This document shows, one piece after another, positions 26,360 through 35,517 of a stretch of DNA of 64,000 bases (the first letter of the stretch is position 1; each line of letters opens with the position of its first letter). The DNA is from G965222535 sp965222535 (GTDB lineage: Bacteria; Pseudomonadota; Gammaproteobacteria; HK1): assembly GCA_965222535.1 (NCBI GenBank), contig OZ244957.1, positions 1,116,001 to 1,180,000 on the forward strand, in the 5' to 3' direction. Under the pieces are notes generated by a model. The model ran no database searches, was not told the origin of the DNA, and worked only from the letters and a program-made list of their open reading frames with translations. The translations under genes and the position numbers were made by a program.

Positions 26360-26857
26360 ATGCGTTTCCCTGCTCTGCATACCCTGCTGCAAAACCGCCC
26401 CGCGAACTTTACCAGCGCGTATGCGCAGATCTGGCCCTGCGGCTTAGCGCCGATCGCGAGCGGCACGGTGGCGTCAGGCGTCTCCGCGCTGCTCGGGTTT
26501 GGCTTGAACTACTGGCTCGGCTGGCAGGCAACGCTGTGTTTGGCGCTGCTGGTGACGGTAAGCGGCACCATTGCGGCGCAGCGGTATTGTGCCGCAACCG
26601 GCGGCAGCGACCCGTCCGAGGTGGTCGTTGATGAGTTCGCTGGACAGTTGATCGTATCGGCTGCGGCAGGGCTCAATCCTTGGCTGCATGTTCTTGGCTT
26701 CTTCCTCTTTCGCTTCTTTGATATCGTCAAACCGGGGCCGATCAGGGCCTTGGAAGCACTGCCCGGCGGCATTGGCATCATGGCTGATGATGTGGCGGCG
26801 GGTCTCGCCAGCGCGGCGATCATCCTCGCCATCCCCCACCTCATCGCGGTAGTCTGA
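26360..26857 (+). CDS. pgpA: Phosphatidylglycerophosphatase A
   Basis: PgpA dephosphorylates phosphatidylglycerophosphate to phosphatidylglycerol at the inner membrane. The product is 165 residues, as usual. Diagnostic motifs are GLAPIASGTVASGVSALLG (about residues 28-46), GGSDPSEVVVDEFAGQLIV (about 80-98), FRFFDIVKPGPI and the C-terminal GGIGIMADDVAAGLASA (about 136-152). Membrane segments fall between these. It starts about 125 bases from the divergent TIR-NACHT gene; the intervening sequence is AT-rich and probably contains both promoters. The usual partner thiL is not adjacent. Confidence 0.93.
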   Translation: MRFPALHTLLQNRPANFTSAYAQIWPCGLAPIASGTVASGVSALLGFGLNYWLGWQATLCLALLVTVSGTIAAQRYCAATGGSDPSEVVVDEFAGQLIVSAAAGLNPWLHVLGFFLFRFFDIVKPGPIRALEALPGGIGIMADDVAAGLASAAIILAIPHLIAVV

Positions 26858-27001
26858 CGCCTTGGGAGCGCCTTGCCTTTTCAGCCCGTTGGCCTCCCCT
26901 TGTGAACGTTGCCGCCCTGTGCGCGGCGGGAAGTGCTGCGAGTCGCTGTGCTAAAATGGCGGCGGTGAGCGCGCCAGCGGTTGCTTACCCCCTTGGATGA
27001 C

Positions 27002-27994
27002 ATGGACTTATTCGCCACATTGCATGAAAAAGCGAGCGCCACCAAGCGCTGCATCGCATTCCCTGAAGGGGAAGATCAACGGGTATTGGAAGCGGCGCGG
27101 CGCATCTGTGACATGGGCTTCGCGCAGCCGTTACTGATCGGCGATGCGGTGCTTATTGCAGCCGCTGCGCAGCGCTTTGGGGTATCGCTGGAGGGCATCC
27201 CAATCCGCGCGCCGCAGCCCAGCGAGGCGCTCGACAGCTTCATCACCGCCTACCGCCAGCGCAATCCCGCGCTATCGCCGCAGGAGGCGCTGCGACAAGT
27301 TGGCGCGCTGTACGACAGCGCCATCGCATTGCGTAGCGGTGCGGTGGACGCGATGGTCGCCGGCGCAGTGCATACCACGGCGCGCGTCATTCGCGTCGGT
27401 TTGCTGCAAGTGGGTTTGGCAGCGGGGGTGCGTATTCCGTCGAGCTTTTTTGTGATGCAACTCCCAGCGCGCAACGCCGCCCCGCCACGCCCGGTGCTGT
27501 TTGCCGATTGTGCGGTCAACGTTGCCCCCAGCGCAGCAGATCTGGCTGACATCGCGATCGCCTCGGCTTACAGTGCCCAGGCGCTGTTGGCGGTGCCAGC
27601 GCAGGTGGCGTTGCTGTCGTTCTCGACCGCCGGCAGCGCGCGTCATGCGCTGGTGGACAAGGTGCAAAAGGCGGTCGCGATGTGCCGCGAGCGCGCCCCA
27701 GAGCTTAACATTGACGGTGAATTTCAGGCCGATACGGCGCTTGATGCGACGGTCGCTCAGCGCAAGCTCGGCGACGCGCGAGTGGGCGTCGCGGGACGCG
27801 CTAACGTGTTGATATTCCCGGATCTGAATGCGGGCAACATCGGCTATAAGCTAGTGCAATATGCCGCCGGCGCGCAGGCCATCGGCCCGGTGTTGCAAGG
27901 CTTTGCGCGACCCATCTCGGACCTGTCGCGCGGCGCAACGGTAGCCGACATTGTCACCACCGCGAGCGTGCTGGCGGCTTGCTGCAACGCCTGA
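27002..27994 (+). CDS. pta: Phosphate acetyltransferase
   Basis: Pta interconverts acetyl-CoA and acetyl phosphate. The 330-residue product is the short, catalytic-domain-only form (also called EutD-like), without the N-terminal DRTGG region of the long enzyme. Motifs seen are CIAFPEGEDQRVLEAARRIC (about 16-35), AMVAGAVHTTARVIRVGLLQ (about 117-136), LLSFSTAGSARH, DGEFQADTALD and VLIFPDLNAGNIGYKLVQ (about 268-285). The ATG at 27002 matches the family start; a TTG at 26981 is also open. No acetate kinase gene is adjacent. It could handle acetate from phosphonoacetate breakdown, but that is only a metabolic inference. Confidence 0.9.
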   Translation: MDLFATLHEKASATKRCIAFPEGEDQRVLEAARRICDMGFAQPLLIGDAVLIAAAAQRFGVSLEGIPIRAPQPSEALDSFITAYRQRNPALSPQEALRQVGALYDSAIALRSGAVDAMVAGAVHTTARVIRVGLLQVGLAAGVRIPSSFFVMQLPARNAAPPRPVLFADCAVNVAPSAADLADIAIASAYSAQALLAVPAQVALLSFSTAGSARHALVDKVQKAVAMCRERAPELNIDGEFQADTALDATVAQRKLGDARVGVAGRANVLIFPDLNAGNIGYKLVQYAAGAQAIGPVLQGFARPISDLSRGATVADIVTTASVLAACCNA

Positions 27995-28158
27995 CACGGA
28001 TTGCCCTGCTATAGCGCTAAAGACACCAAAAGCCGCCCGCTATCGCGTTGCAGCACTCGCGGCAACATGCCTAGCACCGCGCAACATAAACCGACCCGCG
28101 GCTATACCTATACCCGCGGCTCAGCAACTTCCATTTCAGTACCATTAGAACTAAAAAA

Positions 28159-30585
28159 ATGCAGACTCATGCACGGGTAGTTGTCATCGGCGGCGGAGTG
28201 GTTGGCTGTTCGGTGCTGTATCACCTGACGAAATTCGGTTGGACCGATGTCGCCCTAGTGGAGCGCGATGAACTGACCTGCGGCTCGACTTGGCATGCCG
28301 CCGGGGGAATGCACACCATCAACGGCGACCCGAATATTGCCAAGTTGCAAAAGTACACGATCGAGCTGTACCGCGAGATCGAGGAACTATCGGAGCAGGC
28401 AACCGGCCTGCACATCACCGGCGGGGTAATGATGGCGGCAACCACAGAGCGCTTCGATTGGATCAAAGGCTTGGTCGCCAAAGGGCGTTACCTTGGCATT
28501 GAAGCCGAGCTGATCAGCGCCACCGAAGCCCACGCATTGATGCCGCTGCTCGATCCAGCGCATTTTGTCGGCGGTATGCACACGCTGGTGGATGGGCATC
28601 TGGATCCCTCTGGCGTTACCCATGCGTATGCCAAAGCAGCGCGGAAATCAGGCGCGCAGGTGTATCGCCATACCAAAGTCGAGGATTTAGTGCGCACCCC
28701 TGGAGGTCTGTGGCGCGTGATCACCAATCAAGGGGAGATCCGCGCCGAACACGTGGTCAACGCCGGTGGGCTGTGGGCGCGCGAGGTTGGTCACATGGTG
28801 GGTATCGATCTGCCGCTGATGGCGATGGAGCACATGTATTTGCTCACCGACGACATGCCCGAGGTCGCTGCCATCAATGCGGCTACTGGCAAGGAAGTGG
28901 TGCACTGTGTCGACTTCGATGGCGAGATGTACCTGCGCCAAGAGCGCGGCGGAATGCTGATCGGCACCTATGAAAAAGCCTGCGTACCATGGTCGGTGCA
29001 TGTAACCCCATGGGACTTCAGCCACGAGTTGCTAGAGCCTGATATTGATCGCATTGAGCCCTCATTGATGGTTGGTTTTGAGCATTTTCCAGCGCTCGCC
29101 AACGCCGGCATCAAACAAATCATCAACGGCCCATTTACCTTCGCGCCCGACGGCAACCCGCTGATTGGTCCCTTACGCGGGTTGCCCGGCTTTTGGTGCG
29201 CCTGCGGCGTGATGGCAGGGTTCTCACAGGCCGGCGGGGTGGGGCTCTGCATCGCCAACTGGATGATTAATGGCGATCCCGACGCTGACGTGTTCGCCAT
29301 GGACGTGGCGCGCTACGGCCCTTGGGCGACGCCACCTTATACCCACGATACGGTCATGGAAAATTACTCGCGGCGCTTCTCGATCCGTTACCCCAACGAA
29401 GAATTGTCCGCCGCGAGGCCCTTGAAGACGACGCCGATTTATGACCTGCTACTGGCCGCCGGTGCCCAGTTTGGTGCCGCATGGGGGCTAGAGGTGCCGC
29501 TGTGGTTTGCGCCGAAAGGGGTCAGCGAACAATTTTCGTGGCGCCGCTCGACTGATTTTGAAGCCGTCGCCAGCGAGTGCCGCGCGGTGCGCGAGCGCGT
29601 CGGTTTGAGCGAGATCAGCGGCTTTGCCAAGTACCGTATCCGTGGTAGCGGCTGCCGTGATTGGCTGGATCGCCTGTTAGCCAGCAAAATCCCTGCCGCC
29701 GGGCGCATTACTTTGGCTCCGATGCTCGATCACCAAGGCAAGGTCATCGGCGACTTCTCCCTCGCCAACCTTGGCGACCTAGGTTTTCTGCTGATCGGAT
29801 CAGGGGTTGCCGAGGAGTACCATCGGCGCTGGTTTGAGGCACTGCTGCCGAGCGATGGAACGGTGCAGTTGGAAGCGCTCGGCAACGCTTGGTGTGGGCT
29901 GTCGCTCGCCGGCCCGACGTCACGTGATGTGCTGGCGAAACTGACGCGCAGCGATGTCTCGAACAGCGCTTTTCGCTTTATGGATATCCGCGAGATGACG
30001 ATCGGGATGGCGCAGGTAGTGGTCGGGCGGATCAGCTTTACCGGCGATCTTGGGTATGAGATATGGTGCCAGCCGGAGTACCAGCGTCACCTGTATCATC
30101 AGCTGATGAACGCCGGTCAGGCATTCGGTATTCAACTGTTCGGCTCGCGCGCGTTGAACGCGTTGCGCCTAGAAAAAAGCTATGGCTCTTGGGCGCGCGA
30201 TTATCGCCCGCTTTACGGACCACTGGAAGCCGGCCTTGAGGTATTCGTCGCCTACCGTAAGCAAGCCGATTTTATTGGCAAGGAAGCCGTGCTGCGCGAG
30301 CGCGAGCAGGGGGGAAAGTGGCGCTTGCGCTGCTTCGTCATTGACGCCAAGGACGCCGATGCCATCGGCGATGAGCCGATCCTGCATAATGGCACAGCCT
30401 GTGGGTGGGTCACTTCCGGCGGCTATGCGCATCATACAGGGGTGTCGGTGGTGCTGGGCTATGTACCCAAAGAGCTGGCGGACAGCGCTAGCAACTGGAG
30501 CATCGAGCTACTGGGTGAAACCATCAGCGCCCGCTTGCAGCCCGTCGCGCTGTTCGACCACAACCGTGAATGTATGCGCAAGTAG
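28159..30585 (+). CDS. FAD-dependent oxidoreductase with GcvT-type C-terminus (DMGDH/sarcosine dehydrogenase-like)
   Basis: This 808-residue protein joins a D-amino-acid-oxidase-type flavoprotein to an aminomethyltransferase domain. It is the layout of dimethylglycine and sarcosine dehydrogenases, which oxidise an N-methyl group and pass the one-carbon unit to tetrahydrofolate. The FAD loop is VVVIGGGVVGCSVLYHLTKFG (about residues 7-27) with GSTWHAAGGMHTINGD (about 42-57), the likely flavin-attachment His region. The GcvT part spans about 430-700 with KYRIRGSGCRDWLDRL and GDLGYEIWCQPEYQ, and the last 100 residues match the GcvT C-terminal domain. The exact substrate is not settled from sequence. 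It has no obvious operon partner. Confidence 0.85.
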   Translation: MQTHARVVVIGGGVVGCSVLYHLTKFGWTDVALVERDELTCGSTWHAAGGMHTINGDPNIAKLQKYTIELYREIEELSEQATGLHITGGVMMAATTERFDWIKGLVAKGRYLGIEAELISATEAHALMPLLDPAHFVGGMHTLVDGHLDPSGVTHAYAKAARKSGAQVYRHTKVEDLVRTPGGLWRVITNQGEIRAEHVVNAGGLWAREVGHMVGIDLPLMAMEHMYLLTDDMPEVAAINAATGKEVVHCVDFDGEMYLRQERGGMLIGTYEKACVPWSVHVTPWDFSHELLEPDIDRIEPSLMVGFEHFPALANAGIKQIINGPFTFAPDGNPLIGPLRGLPGFWCACGVMAGFSQAGGVGLCIANWMINGDPDADVFAMDVARYGPWATPPYTHDTVMENYSRRFSIRYPNEELSAARPLKTTPIYDLLLAAGAQFGAAWGLEVPLWFAPKGVSEQFSWRRSTDFEAVASECRAVRERVGLSEISGFAKYRIRGSGCRDWLDRLLASKIPAAGRITLAPMLDHQGKVIGDFSLANLGDLGFLLIGSGVAEEYHRRWFEALLPSDGTVQLEALGNAWCGLSLAGPTSRDVLAKLTRSDVSNSAFRFMDIREMTIGMAQVVVGRISFTGDLGYEIWCQPEYQRHLYHQLMNAGQAFGIQLFGSRALNALRLEKSYGSWARDYRPLYGPLEAGLEVFVAYRKQADFIGKEAVLREREQGGKWRLRCFVIDAKDADAIGDEPILHNGTACGWVTSGGYAHHTGVSVVLGYVPKELADSASNWSIELLGETISARLQPVALFDHNRECMRK

Positions 30586-30715
30586 TGACTATCGCTTGTG
30601 TACCGTTCCCTGCTTACGGCACCTCCCAAGCACGGTTTCCCGCTTGGCACCTTGATGGTACGAAACTTTGCATCTACTTTGGCGCTGTGTAACAATCGCG
30701 AACAGAAAAACCATC

Positions 30716-30893
30716 GGAGAACCTCGAAAAACCCTGAATAAGATGAGGGGGATGAGGGTTTGGTGGAAAGGAGTATCGTTTTAGTTTTTAATTAGGAGCG
30801 CCTGCGGCGCGCCGTTCGCTGACCGGCAAAGACCGCTCAGCGGCACCATGTAAATGATTGTTGGAAGAGTCATTGTCCCCCAATAGACAAGCC
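30716..30893 (-). mobile_element. Dispersed repeat, subtype C
   Basis: It starts GGAGAACCTCGAAAAACCCT, then ATGAGGGTTTGGTGGAAAGG, followed by the C interior (AGTTTTTAATTAGGAGCGCC, GGCGCGCCGTTCGCTGACCG, CGGCACCATG, TGATTGTTGGAAGAG) and CCCCCAATAGACAAGCC. The palindromic end is missing. It lies between two plus-strand genes in the opposite orientation to the other plus-strand copies. Confidence 0.7.
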
Positions 30894-30927
30894 GTGATGT
30901 TGTGGGCACATTGTGGATACCACCTGT

Positions 30928-31935
30928 ATGCGACAAACCTATACCTTTGATGAAGTCGCGCTGGTACCGCAGTTCAATAATATACCGTCGCGCTTGGTAC
31001 CCTTGCTGAGCTCGTGGTTGACGCGCACTCAGCGCATCGATATCCCGCTGATCGCGTCCAATATGGACACCGTGATCGGCGAAGAACTGGCTGAAGTTCT
31101 GCTTTCGCACGGCTCCTTTCCGATATACCACCGCTTCACAACTTTTGCGCAGCAGAAACAATGGGTACAGCGCTTCCGTGATCGGACCTATATCTCGTGC
31201 GGCACCCAGGATAACAATCAAGTTGAGGCCCTGCTGGAACTTGGCGCTCTCGGCGTATGTATCGATATCGCCCACGGACACTCGGATCAAATGATCGGCT
31301 TCGTCGAGCAACTGAAGCGCCGTAACCCGGAAAAACAGATTATTGCCGGCAATATCTGCACCGCGATGGCCTATCATGATCTGGTCAATGCTGGCGCTGA
31401 TGCGGTGAAAGTAGGTATTGGGCCAGGTGCCGCTTGCACCACCCGACAGGTCACTGGCTTTGGCGTACCACAGTTCAGCGCCGTGCAGGATTGCGCGCTC
31501 GTCGCTCAGAAGCTGCGCATACCGCTAATCGCCGATGGCGGCATCCGCAACAGCCGCGACATTGTGATCGCCCTTGCCGCCGGTGCCAGCTCAGTCATGA
31601 TCGGCAAATTATTCGCTCTGACCGTGGAAAGCGCAGCGCTCAAGCGCCGCCTTGACAACGGCGAGATGGAGGGCAAATACCGCGGTCAGGCAAGCGCGGA
31701 CTTTCAAAACGACTTCTATGGTGCCGTAAAACCCGATACAGTCGCCGAAGGGGTCGATTTCTGGGCACCGGTCAGTCGTTCAGCCGCGGCCTTGATTGTC
31801 GAATTGATGGGTGGGCTGCGTAGCGGTCTGACCTACGGCGGTGCCCGTAATATCAAAGAATTACAACGCAAAGCTGAGTTTATCGCGGTCGGGCCAGCTT
31901 ATGCCAGCGAGAGCCAGCCGCGCCCGGTATCATAG
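30928..31935 (+). CDS. guaC: GMP reductase-like enzyme (IMPDH/GMPR family)
   Basis: GMP reductase converts GMP to IMP with NADPH. The product (335 residues) is a TIM-barrel protein without CBS domains. It has FDEVALVPQFNN, IPLIASNMDTV, the catalytic loop VKVGIGPGAACTTRQVTGFG with the nucleophile Cys (about residues 159-178), IADGGIRNSRDI and GGLRSGLTYGGARNIKEL. The lack of CBS modules and the T-G-F-G-V-P-Q ending of the loop favour GMP reductase over IMP dehydrogenase, though the two are close. I chose the ATG at 30928; a GTG at 30913 adds five residues. It follows a subtype C repeat. Confidence 0.8.
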   Translation: MRQTYTFDEVALVPQFNNIPSRLVPLLSSWLTRTQRIDIPLIASNMDTVIGEELAEVLLSHGSFPIYHRFTTFAQQKQWVQRFRDRTYISCGTQDNNQVEALLELGALGVCIDIAHGHSDQMIGFVEQLKRRNPEKQIIAGNICTAMAYHDLVNAGADAVKVGIGPGAACTTRQVTGFGVPQFSAVQDCALVAQKLRIPLIADGGIRNSRDIVIALAAGASSVMIGKLFALTVESAALKRRLDNGEMEGKYRGQASADFQNDFYGAVKPDTVAEGVDFWAPVSRSAAALIVELMGGLRSGLTYGGARNIKELQRKAEFIAVGPAYASESQPRPVS

Positions 31936-32034
31936 GCTTGCGCATCACGGGCGTGGCTGCCCACGCTAAACCACCGTTCCCCTCTCAACAACCGCTTTGC
32001 TCCGCACAATTTACGGCAACCGCCGACAACGACG

Positions 32035-32298
32035 ATGATCGATCCCAAAAAACTGGAACAATTTGCGCAGCAGGTCGAGGCCATGCTCCCGCAGGGGATG
32101 GTCAATGCGCGCGCTGATATGAGCAAAAACCTGCGTGCGGTGATCGCCTCCGTGCTGTCCAAAATGGACTTGGTAACGCGCGAGGAATTCGATATCCAGC
32201 AAGCCGTGCTGGCGCGCACCCGCGAAAAGCTCGAAGCCTTAGAGAAACGCGTAAAGGAACTGGATGACACGGTGCTTACCAAAGCGCCAGATGAATAA
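32035..32298 (+). CDS. ubiK: Ubiquinone biosynthesis accessory factor UbiK
   Basis: UbiK (YqiC) helps the UbiJ lipid-binding protein in aerobic ubiquinone synthesis. The 87-residue product has the family length, with an amphipathic N-terminal part (MIDPKKLEQFAQQVEAMLP), a middle KNLRAVIASVLSKMDLVTR and a C-terminal coiled coil with EEFDIQQAVLARTREKLEAL leading to KRVKELD. The start follows about 100 bases after the guaC-like gene. No other ubi gene is in the window. The coiled coil would mediate trimer formation, as known for the family. Confidence 0.88.
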   Translation: MIDPKKLEQFAQQVEAMLPQGMVNARADMSKNLRAVIASVLSKMDLVTREEFDIQQAVLARTREKLEALEKRVKELDDTVLTKAPDE

Positions 32299-32457
32299 TC
32301 CAAAGCGCCCGAGTGCAGGCACTGCGAACCTCGCAACGCCGCAGCACACTGCGCGCCACACTGCCAGCTCACCAAGGGTTGGTAATAGTTGCTTTCCCTA
32401 GGGTACGGTGTTTCCGTGTTAGCGCCCGAGCACCCCCTAGGCATCGTTTCAGAACGT

Positions 32458-33237
32458 TCATTGTTGCTGCTGGCGTGCGCCGCCCGCCGACCTCCTTTTG
32501 ATCAATGCTTTGCTGTATTTGACGAATACCTCCATGCAGGAGAGCACGGATACCAGCAATCCAGCAAAACCATCAAGAAAACCGCGCTTGATGAGGTACA
32601 GCCTGATGAATCTCCAGCTCGCATGCGTTATCGGGCTCAGCAGATTGAAAGACTTGTTTTTGCGGATCAATTCATCTGCGCCGATCTCAGTGTACTTGTC
32701 GATGGTCTTCAGGTGATCGGATACACTGTCAAATGAGTAGTGCTCAATGTCGCCTTTCAGCAGCACGATATTGCTGCCCTCGGTGATGATGCGTTCGTGG
32801 AGATTGACGTCGCCGCCAAAGCGCGCCGTATTGCGGTTGAACAGCCGCGTTTTGATGTCTGGGTACCAGCAGTGGTTAAGCCAGCGGTAAACATAAAAAG
32901 TCCTGCGCGCCATGCGGCAGGCATCGACACCGCTCAGCTTGCCTTTCAGTGCAAGGATCGACTGTTGCAGGGTATCGCTCAGCCGTTCATCGCAATCAAG
33001 GCTCAAGATCCAGTCATGGCTGGCTTTCCCGGCGGCCAGATTTTTCTGCTCAATATAACCGAGGAAGCTCTGGTTAAAGACTTTGTCGGTGTAGCGTTTG
33101 GCGATGTTGACGGTGTTATCTGTACTCAGCGAATCAACAACAACGACTTCATCCACCACCGGTAGCAGGCTTTTGATGCAATCCCCGATTTTTTTTTCTT
33201 CGTTGTAAGCGATGATGCAGGCGCTGATCTTGGGCAT
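32458..33237 (-). CDS. Family 2 glycosyltransferase (LPS core type)
   Basis: A 259-residue inverting glycosyltransferase of the GT-A fold. It shows ISACIIAYNEEKKIGDCIK (about 3-21), VDEVVVVDSLSTDNTVNIAK and the divalent-metal site LSLDCDERLSDTL (about 86-98). The later stretch TFYVYRWLNHCWYPDIKTRL, ending with RFGGDVNLHERI, is like WaaE/KdtX-type beta-1,4-glucosyltransferases that decorate the lipopolysaccharide core. I cannot fix the donor or acceptor. A longer frame reaches 33381; the ATG at 33237 fits the family. It is 16 bases downstream of the UDP-glucuronate decarboxylase on the same strand, so both probably serve a surface glycan. Confidence 0.85.
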   Translation of the reverse strand: MPKISACIIAYNEEKKIGDCIKSLLPVVDEVVVVDSLSTDNTVNIAKRYTDKVFNQSFLGYIEQKNLAAGKASHDWILSLDCDERLSDTLQQSILALKGKLSGVDACRMARRTFYVYRWLNHCWYPDIKTRLFNRNTARFGGDVNLHERIITEGSNIVLLKGDIEHYSFDSVSDHLKTIDKYTEIGADELIRKNKSFNLLSPITHASWRFIRLYLIKRGFLDGFAGLLVSVLSCMEVFVKYSKALIKRRSAGGARQQQQ

Positions 33238-33253
33238 CGGTGCGCTTCGCGGG

Positions 33254-34207
33254 TTATCTACCAATGACTGATCGGAAGTAATCGATGGTCGCACCAAGCC
33301 CTTCCTCCAGCTTGATGAGCGGCTCCCAGCCCAACTTCTCTTTCGCCAGCGCGATGTCAGGCTGGCGCTGCGCAGGGTCATCCCGCGGTAGTGGCAGGTT
33401 GATCAATTCCGATTTTGAAGCCGTCATGGCGAGGATCTTCCGCGCCAGTTCGCGGATCGTGAATTCCCTAGGATTGCCCAGATTGACCGGGCCGATGAGT
33501 GCGTCACTGGAATTCATCAGGCGGATGAGCGCATCAACCATTTCATCCACATAGCAAAAAGACCGTGTCTGCTGACCGTCGCCGTAGATGGTCAGGGGCT
33601 CGTTTTTGAGTGCCTGCACGACAAAGTTGGATACCACGCGACCGTCGTTGGCGTGCATGCGCGGGCCATAGGTGTTGAAGATGCGCGCGATTTTTATCTT
33701 CAATGAATGCTGGCGGTGAGAATCGATGAACAGCGTTTCCGCGCAACGCTTGCCTTCATCATAACAGGAGCGGATGCCGATCGGATTGACGCGCCCCCAG
33801 TAGTCTTCAGTCTGCGGATGCACTTCTGGGTCGCCATACACTTCCGACGTCGATGCTTGGAGAATCCTCGCGCCGCCACGCTCGGCAAGATCGAGCATGT
33901 TGATGGCACCGAGTACGCAGGTTTTGGTTGTCTGCACTGGCGTGTGCTGGTAATGGATCGGCGACGCCGGGCAGGCTAGGTTGTAGATCTCATCAACTTC
34001 AATGAACAGCGGTACCGTTACATCGTGACACACCAGTTCAAAGCGCGGATTGCCCATCAGGTGCAGGAGATTCTCCTTGGCACCCGTAATAAAGTTGTCT
34101 AGGCAAATGATTTGATTGCCCTCGTTCAGCAGACGCTCGCACAGGTGCGAACCGAGAAAGCCGCCACCACCGGTGATCAGAATTTTCTTTGGTTGTTTTC
34201 GATGCAT
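33254..34207 (-). CDS. UDP-glucuronic acid decarboxylase (UDP-xylose-type short-chain enzyme)
   Basis: This extended short-chain dehydrogenase would convert UDP-glucuronate to UDP-xylose or its 4-keto intermediate for use in a surface polysaccharide. The 317-residue product has the NAD loop ILITGGGGFLGSHLCERLL (about residues 9-27), VCHDVTVPLFIEVDEIYNLA, the Ser/Thr site ILQASTSEVYGDPEVHPQ and the catalytic Tyr-Lys in SCYDEGKRCAE. RIFNTYGPRM follows and fits the UXS group. The start at 34207 is chosen because a TTG at 34222 has no support. It is directly upstream of the GT2 gene. Confidence 0.9.
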   Translation of the reverse strand: MHRKQPKKILITGGGGFLGSHLCERLLNEGNQIICLDNFITGAKENLLHLMGNPRFELVCHDVTVPLFIEVDEIYNLACPASPIHYQHTPVQTTKTCVLGAINMLDLAERGGARILQASTSEVYGDPEVHPQTEDYWGRVNPIGIRSCYDEGKRCAETLFIDSHRQHSLKIKIARIFNTYGPRMHANDGRVVSNFVVQALKNEPLTIYGDGQQTRSFCYVDEMVDALIRLMNSSDALIGPVNLGNPREFTIRELARKILAMTASKSELINLPLPRDDPAQRQPDIALAKEKLGWEPLIKLEEGLGATIDYFRSVIGR

Positions 34208-34250
34208 CCGCAGAGTGTACAATCTGGGTCTGTTATCAAAGGACGCAAGG

Positions 34251-34398
34251 AGCCCCTCGAAAAACCAGCTTCGTTAGCTTTTCGAGGGGCCTTGCAGGGC
34301 TTGTCTATTGGTGGAATGGTTATAAATCAACAAGTTACTTTACAGGTTCCGATGTCCCTTCCCCCGCCCCCATCCCGCTAAGGTTTTTTGAGGTGCCT
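34251..34398 (+). mobile_element. Dispersed MITE-like repeat, subtype A, full copy
   Basis: A full copy of about 148 bases: palindromic left end (CCCCTCGAAAAACCAGCTTC then AGCTTTTCGAGGGG), GGGCTTGTCTATTGG, GGTTATAAATCAACAAGTTA, CTTCCCCCGCCCCCATCCC and GGTTTTTTGAGGTGCC. Immediately beyond it lies a fragment of an IS481-type transposase gene end (TACAATCATTC...). No clear duplication. Confidence 0.75.
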
Positions 34399-34475
34399 TA
34401 CAATCATTCACATTCCCCAGAAATCTTTAGGCTACATATCCCTTATTCTCACTATGCAACAGTGGCAATAAAAAT
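34399..34475 (+). pseudogene. Fragment of an IS481-type transposase gene, C-terminal part
   Basis: The stretch TACAATCATTCACATTCCCC, AGAAATCTTTAGGCTA and ACTATGCAACAGTGGCAA matches, in the opposite orientation, the intact transposase coding region near 34570-34640 (YNH, IPQKSLG, AMQQWQ). One base change shifts the frame. It forms a large imperfect inverted repeat with the neighbouring element. Confidence 0.7.
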
Positions 34476-34508
34476 CTACACATTTGTTCAGAAAACACGC
34501 CTATAATC

Positions 34509-35510
34509 TCACGGAATGCGACACATGTCGGGTTCCGTGAGGTTGTAGGCGAGTTCTTTGAACCGATGAGGCGTTTTTTGTTGCCACTGTTGCATAGCAC
34601 TCATAGGGGATAGGTGACCTAAAGATTTCTGGGGAATGGCATGATTGTAGAGTCTAACATAGCGAAGGATAGTTTGAGACAGGGTTTGAGAGGAGTCGAA
34701 GTGGTAGGTATTGAGGATTTCAGCGATACGGCCGTTGAAGCGTTCAATCATCCCATTGGTTTGCGGGTGCCGGGGTTTGATGAGGCGGTGCACGATATTG
34801 TGAACTTGGCACGTTTTATCAAAGGGATGACGCCCGGTGGGCTGCCGTTCACCCGTGGCACAGAAACGGTCGGTGAATTCCTTGCCGTTGTCGGTAAGGA
34901 TTTTATTGATGGTAAAAGGTGCCTTGTCAATCAAACGGCTAAGAAACTCATTCGCGGTTTGCGCCGACTTGTTGTCATGGATTTCGACATAAACCCAGCG
35001 GGTTGAGCGGTCAATGGCAGCGAACAAGTACTTGTGTCGAGGTTCGTCAGGCATTTTAGGAAGGTATTTGATGTCTACGTGGACAAACCCGGGTTCATAG
35101 TTCTTGAAGGGTTTCGGCTTGGCAGTCGCAACGGAAGGTTCAAGCTGCTCACGTAACACGTTGAGATTAGAAACGTTATGTCGGCGCAAACAACGGCTCA
35201 AGCCCGAACGCGAGACCGTGGTGTTGAGGAATTCATGTGTGACGGCCAATAGGTCGTCCAAGGGGAGTAGCAGGTTGGTTCGCAAGGCAACCGTTATTTG
35301 CTCTTGTGCAGGGGAGAGATTGGCGTGAATGGTATGCGGGCGGGAGGATGCCTCGGCAGTACCTTGACGCTTGCGCCACTTGGCTACCGTGTGGCGGTTG
35401 AGATGATAAAGGTCTGCCAGCTCTTTGTTGGTAATAGAGGCCGGCTGGGCTTGTAATTCTCGGCGGATAGCCGGTGAGGTGCGTGCGTTTTTGTGGAGTT
35501 GAAGGTTCAT
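34509..35510 (-). mobile_element. IS481-family transposase, intact
   Basis: The 333-residue DDE transposase looks complete. An N-terminal helix-turn-helix region (NKELADLYHLNRHTVAKWRK, about 28-47) precedes the integrase core with the three acidic residues: Asp in FVHVDIKYLP, Asp in KILTDNGKEFTDRF and Glu in NGMIERFNGR. KPRHPQTNG is typical of IS481. The reading frame has no break. I could not define terminal inverted repeats; a short palindrome (TCACGGAA and TTCCGTGA, 34509-34539) covers the stop codon. At least three decayed relatives lie within 6 kb. Confidence 0.9.
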
Positions 35511-35517
35511 CGTTTCG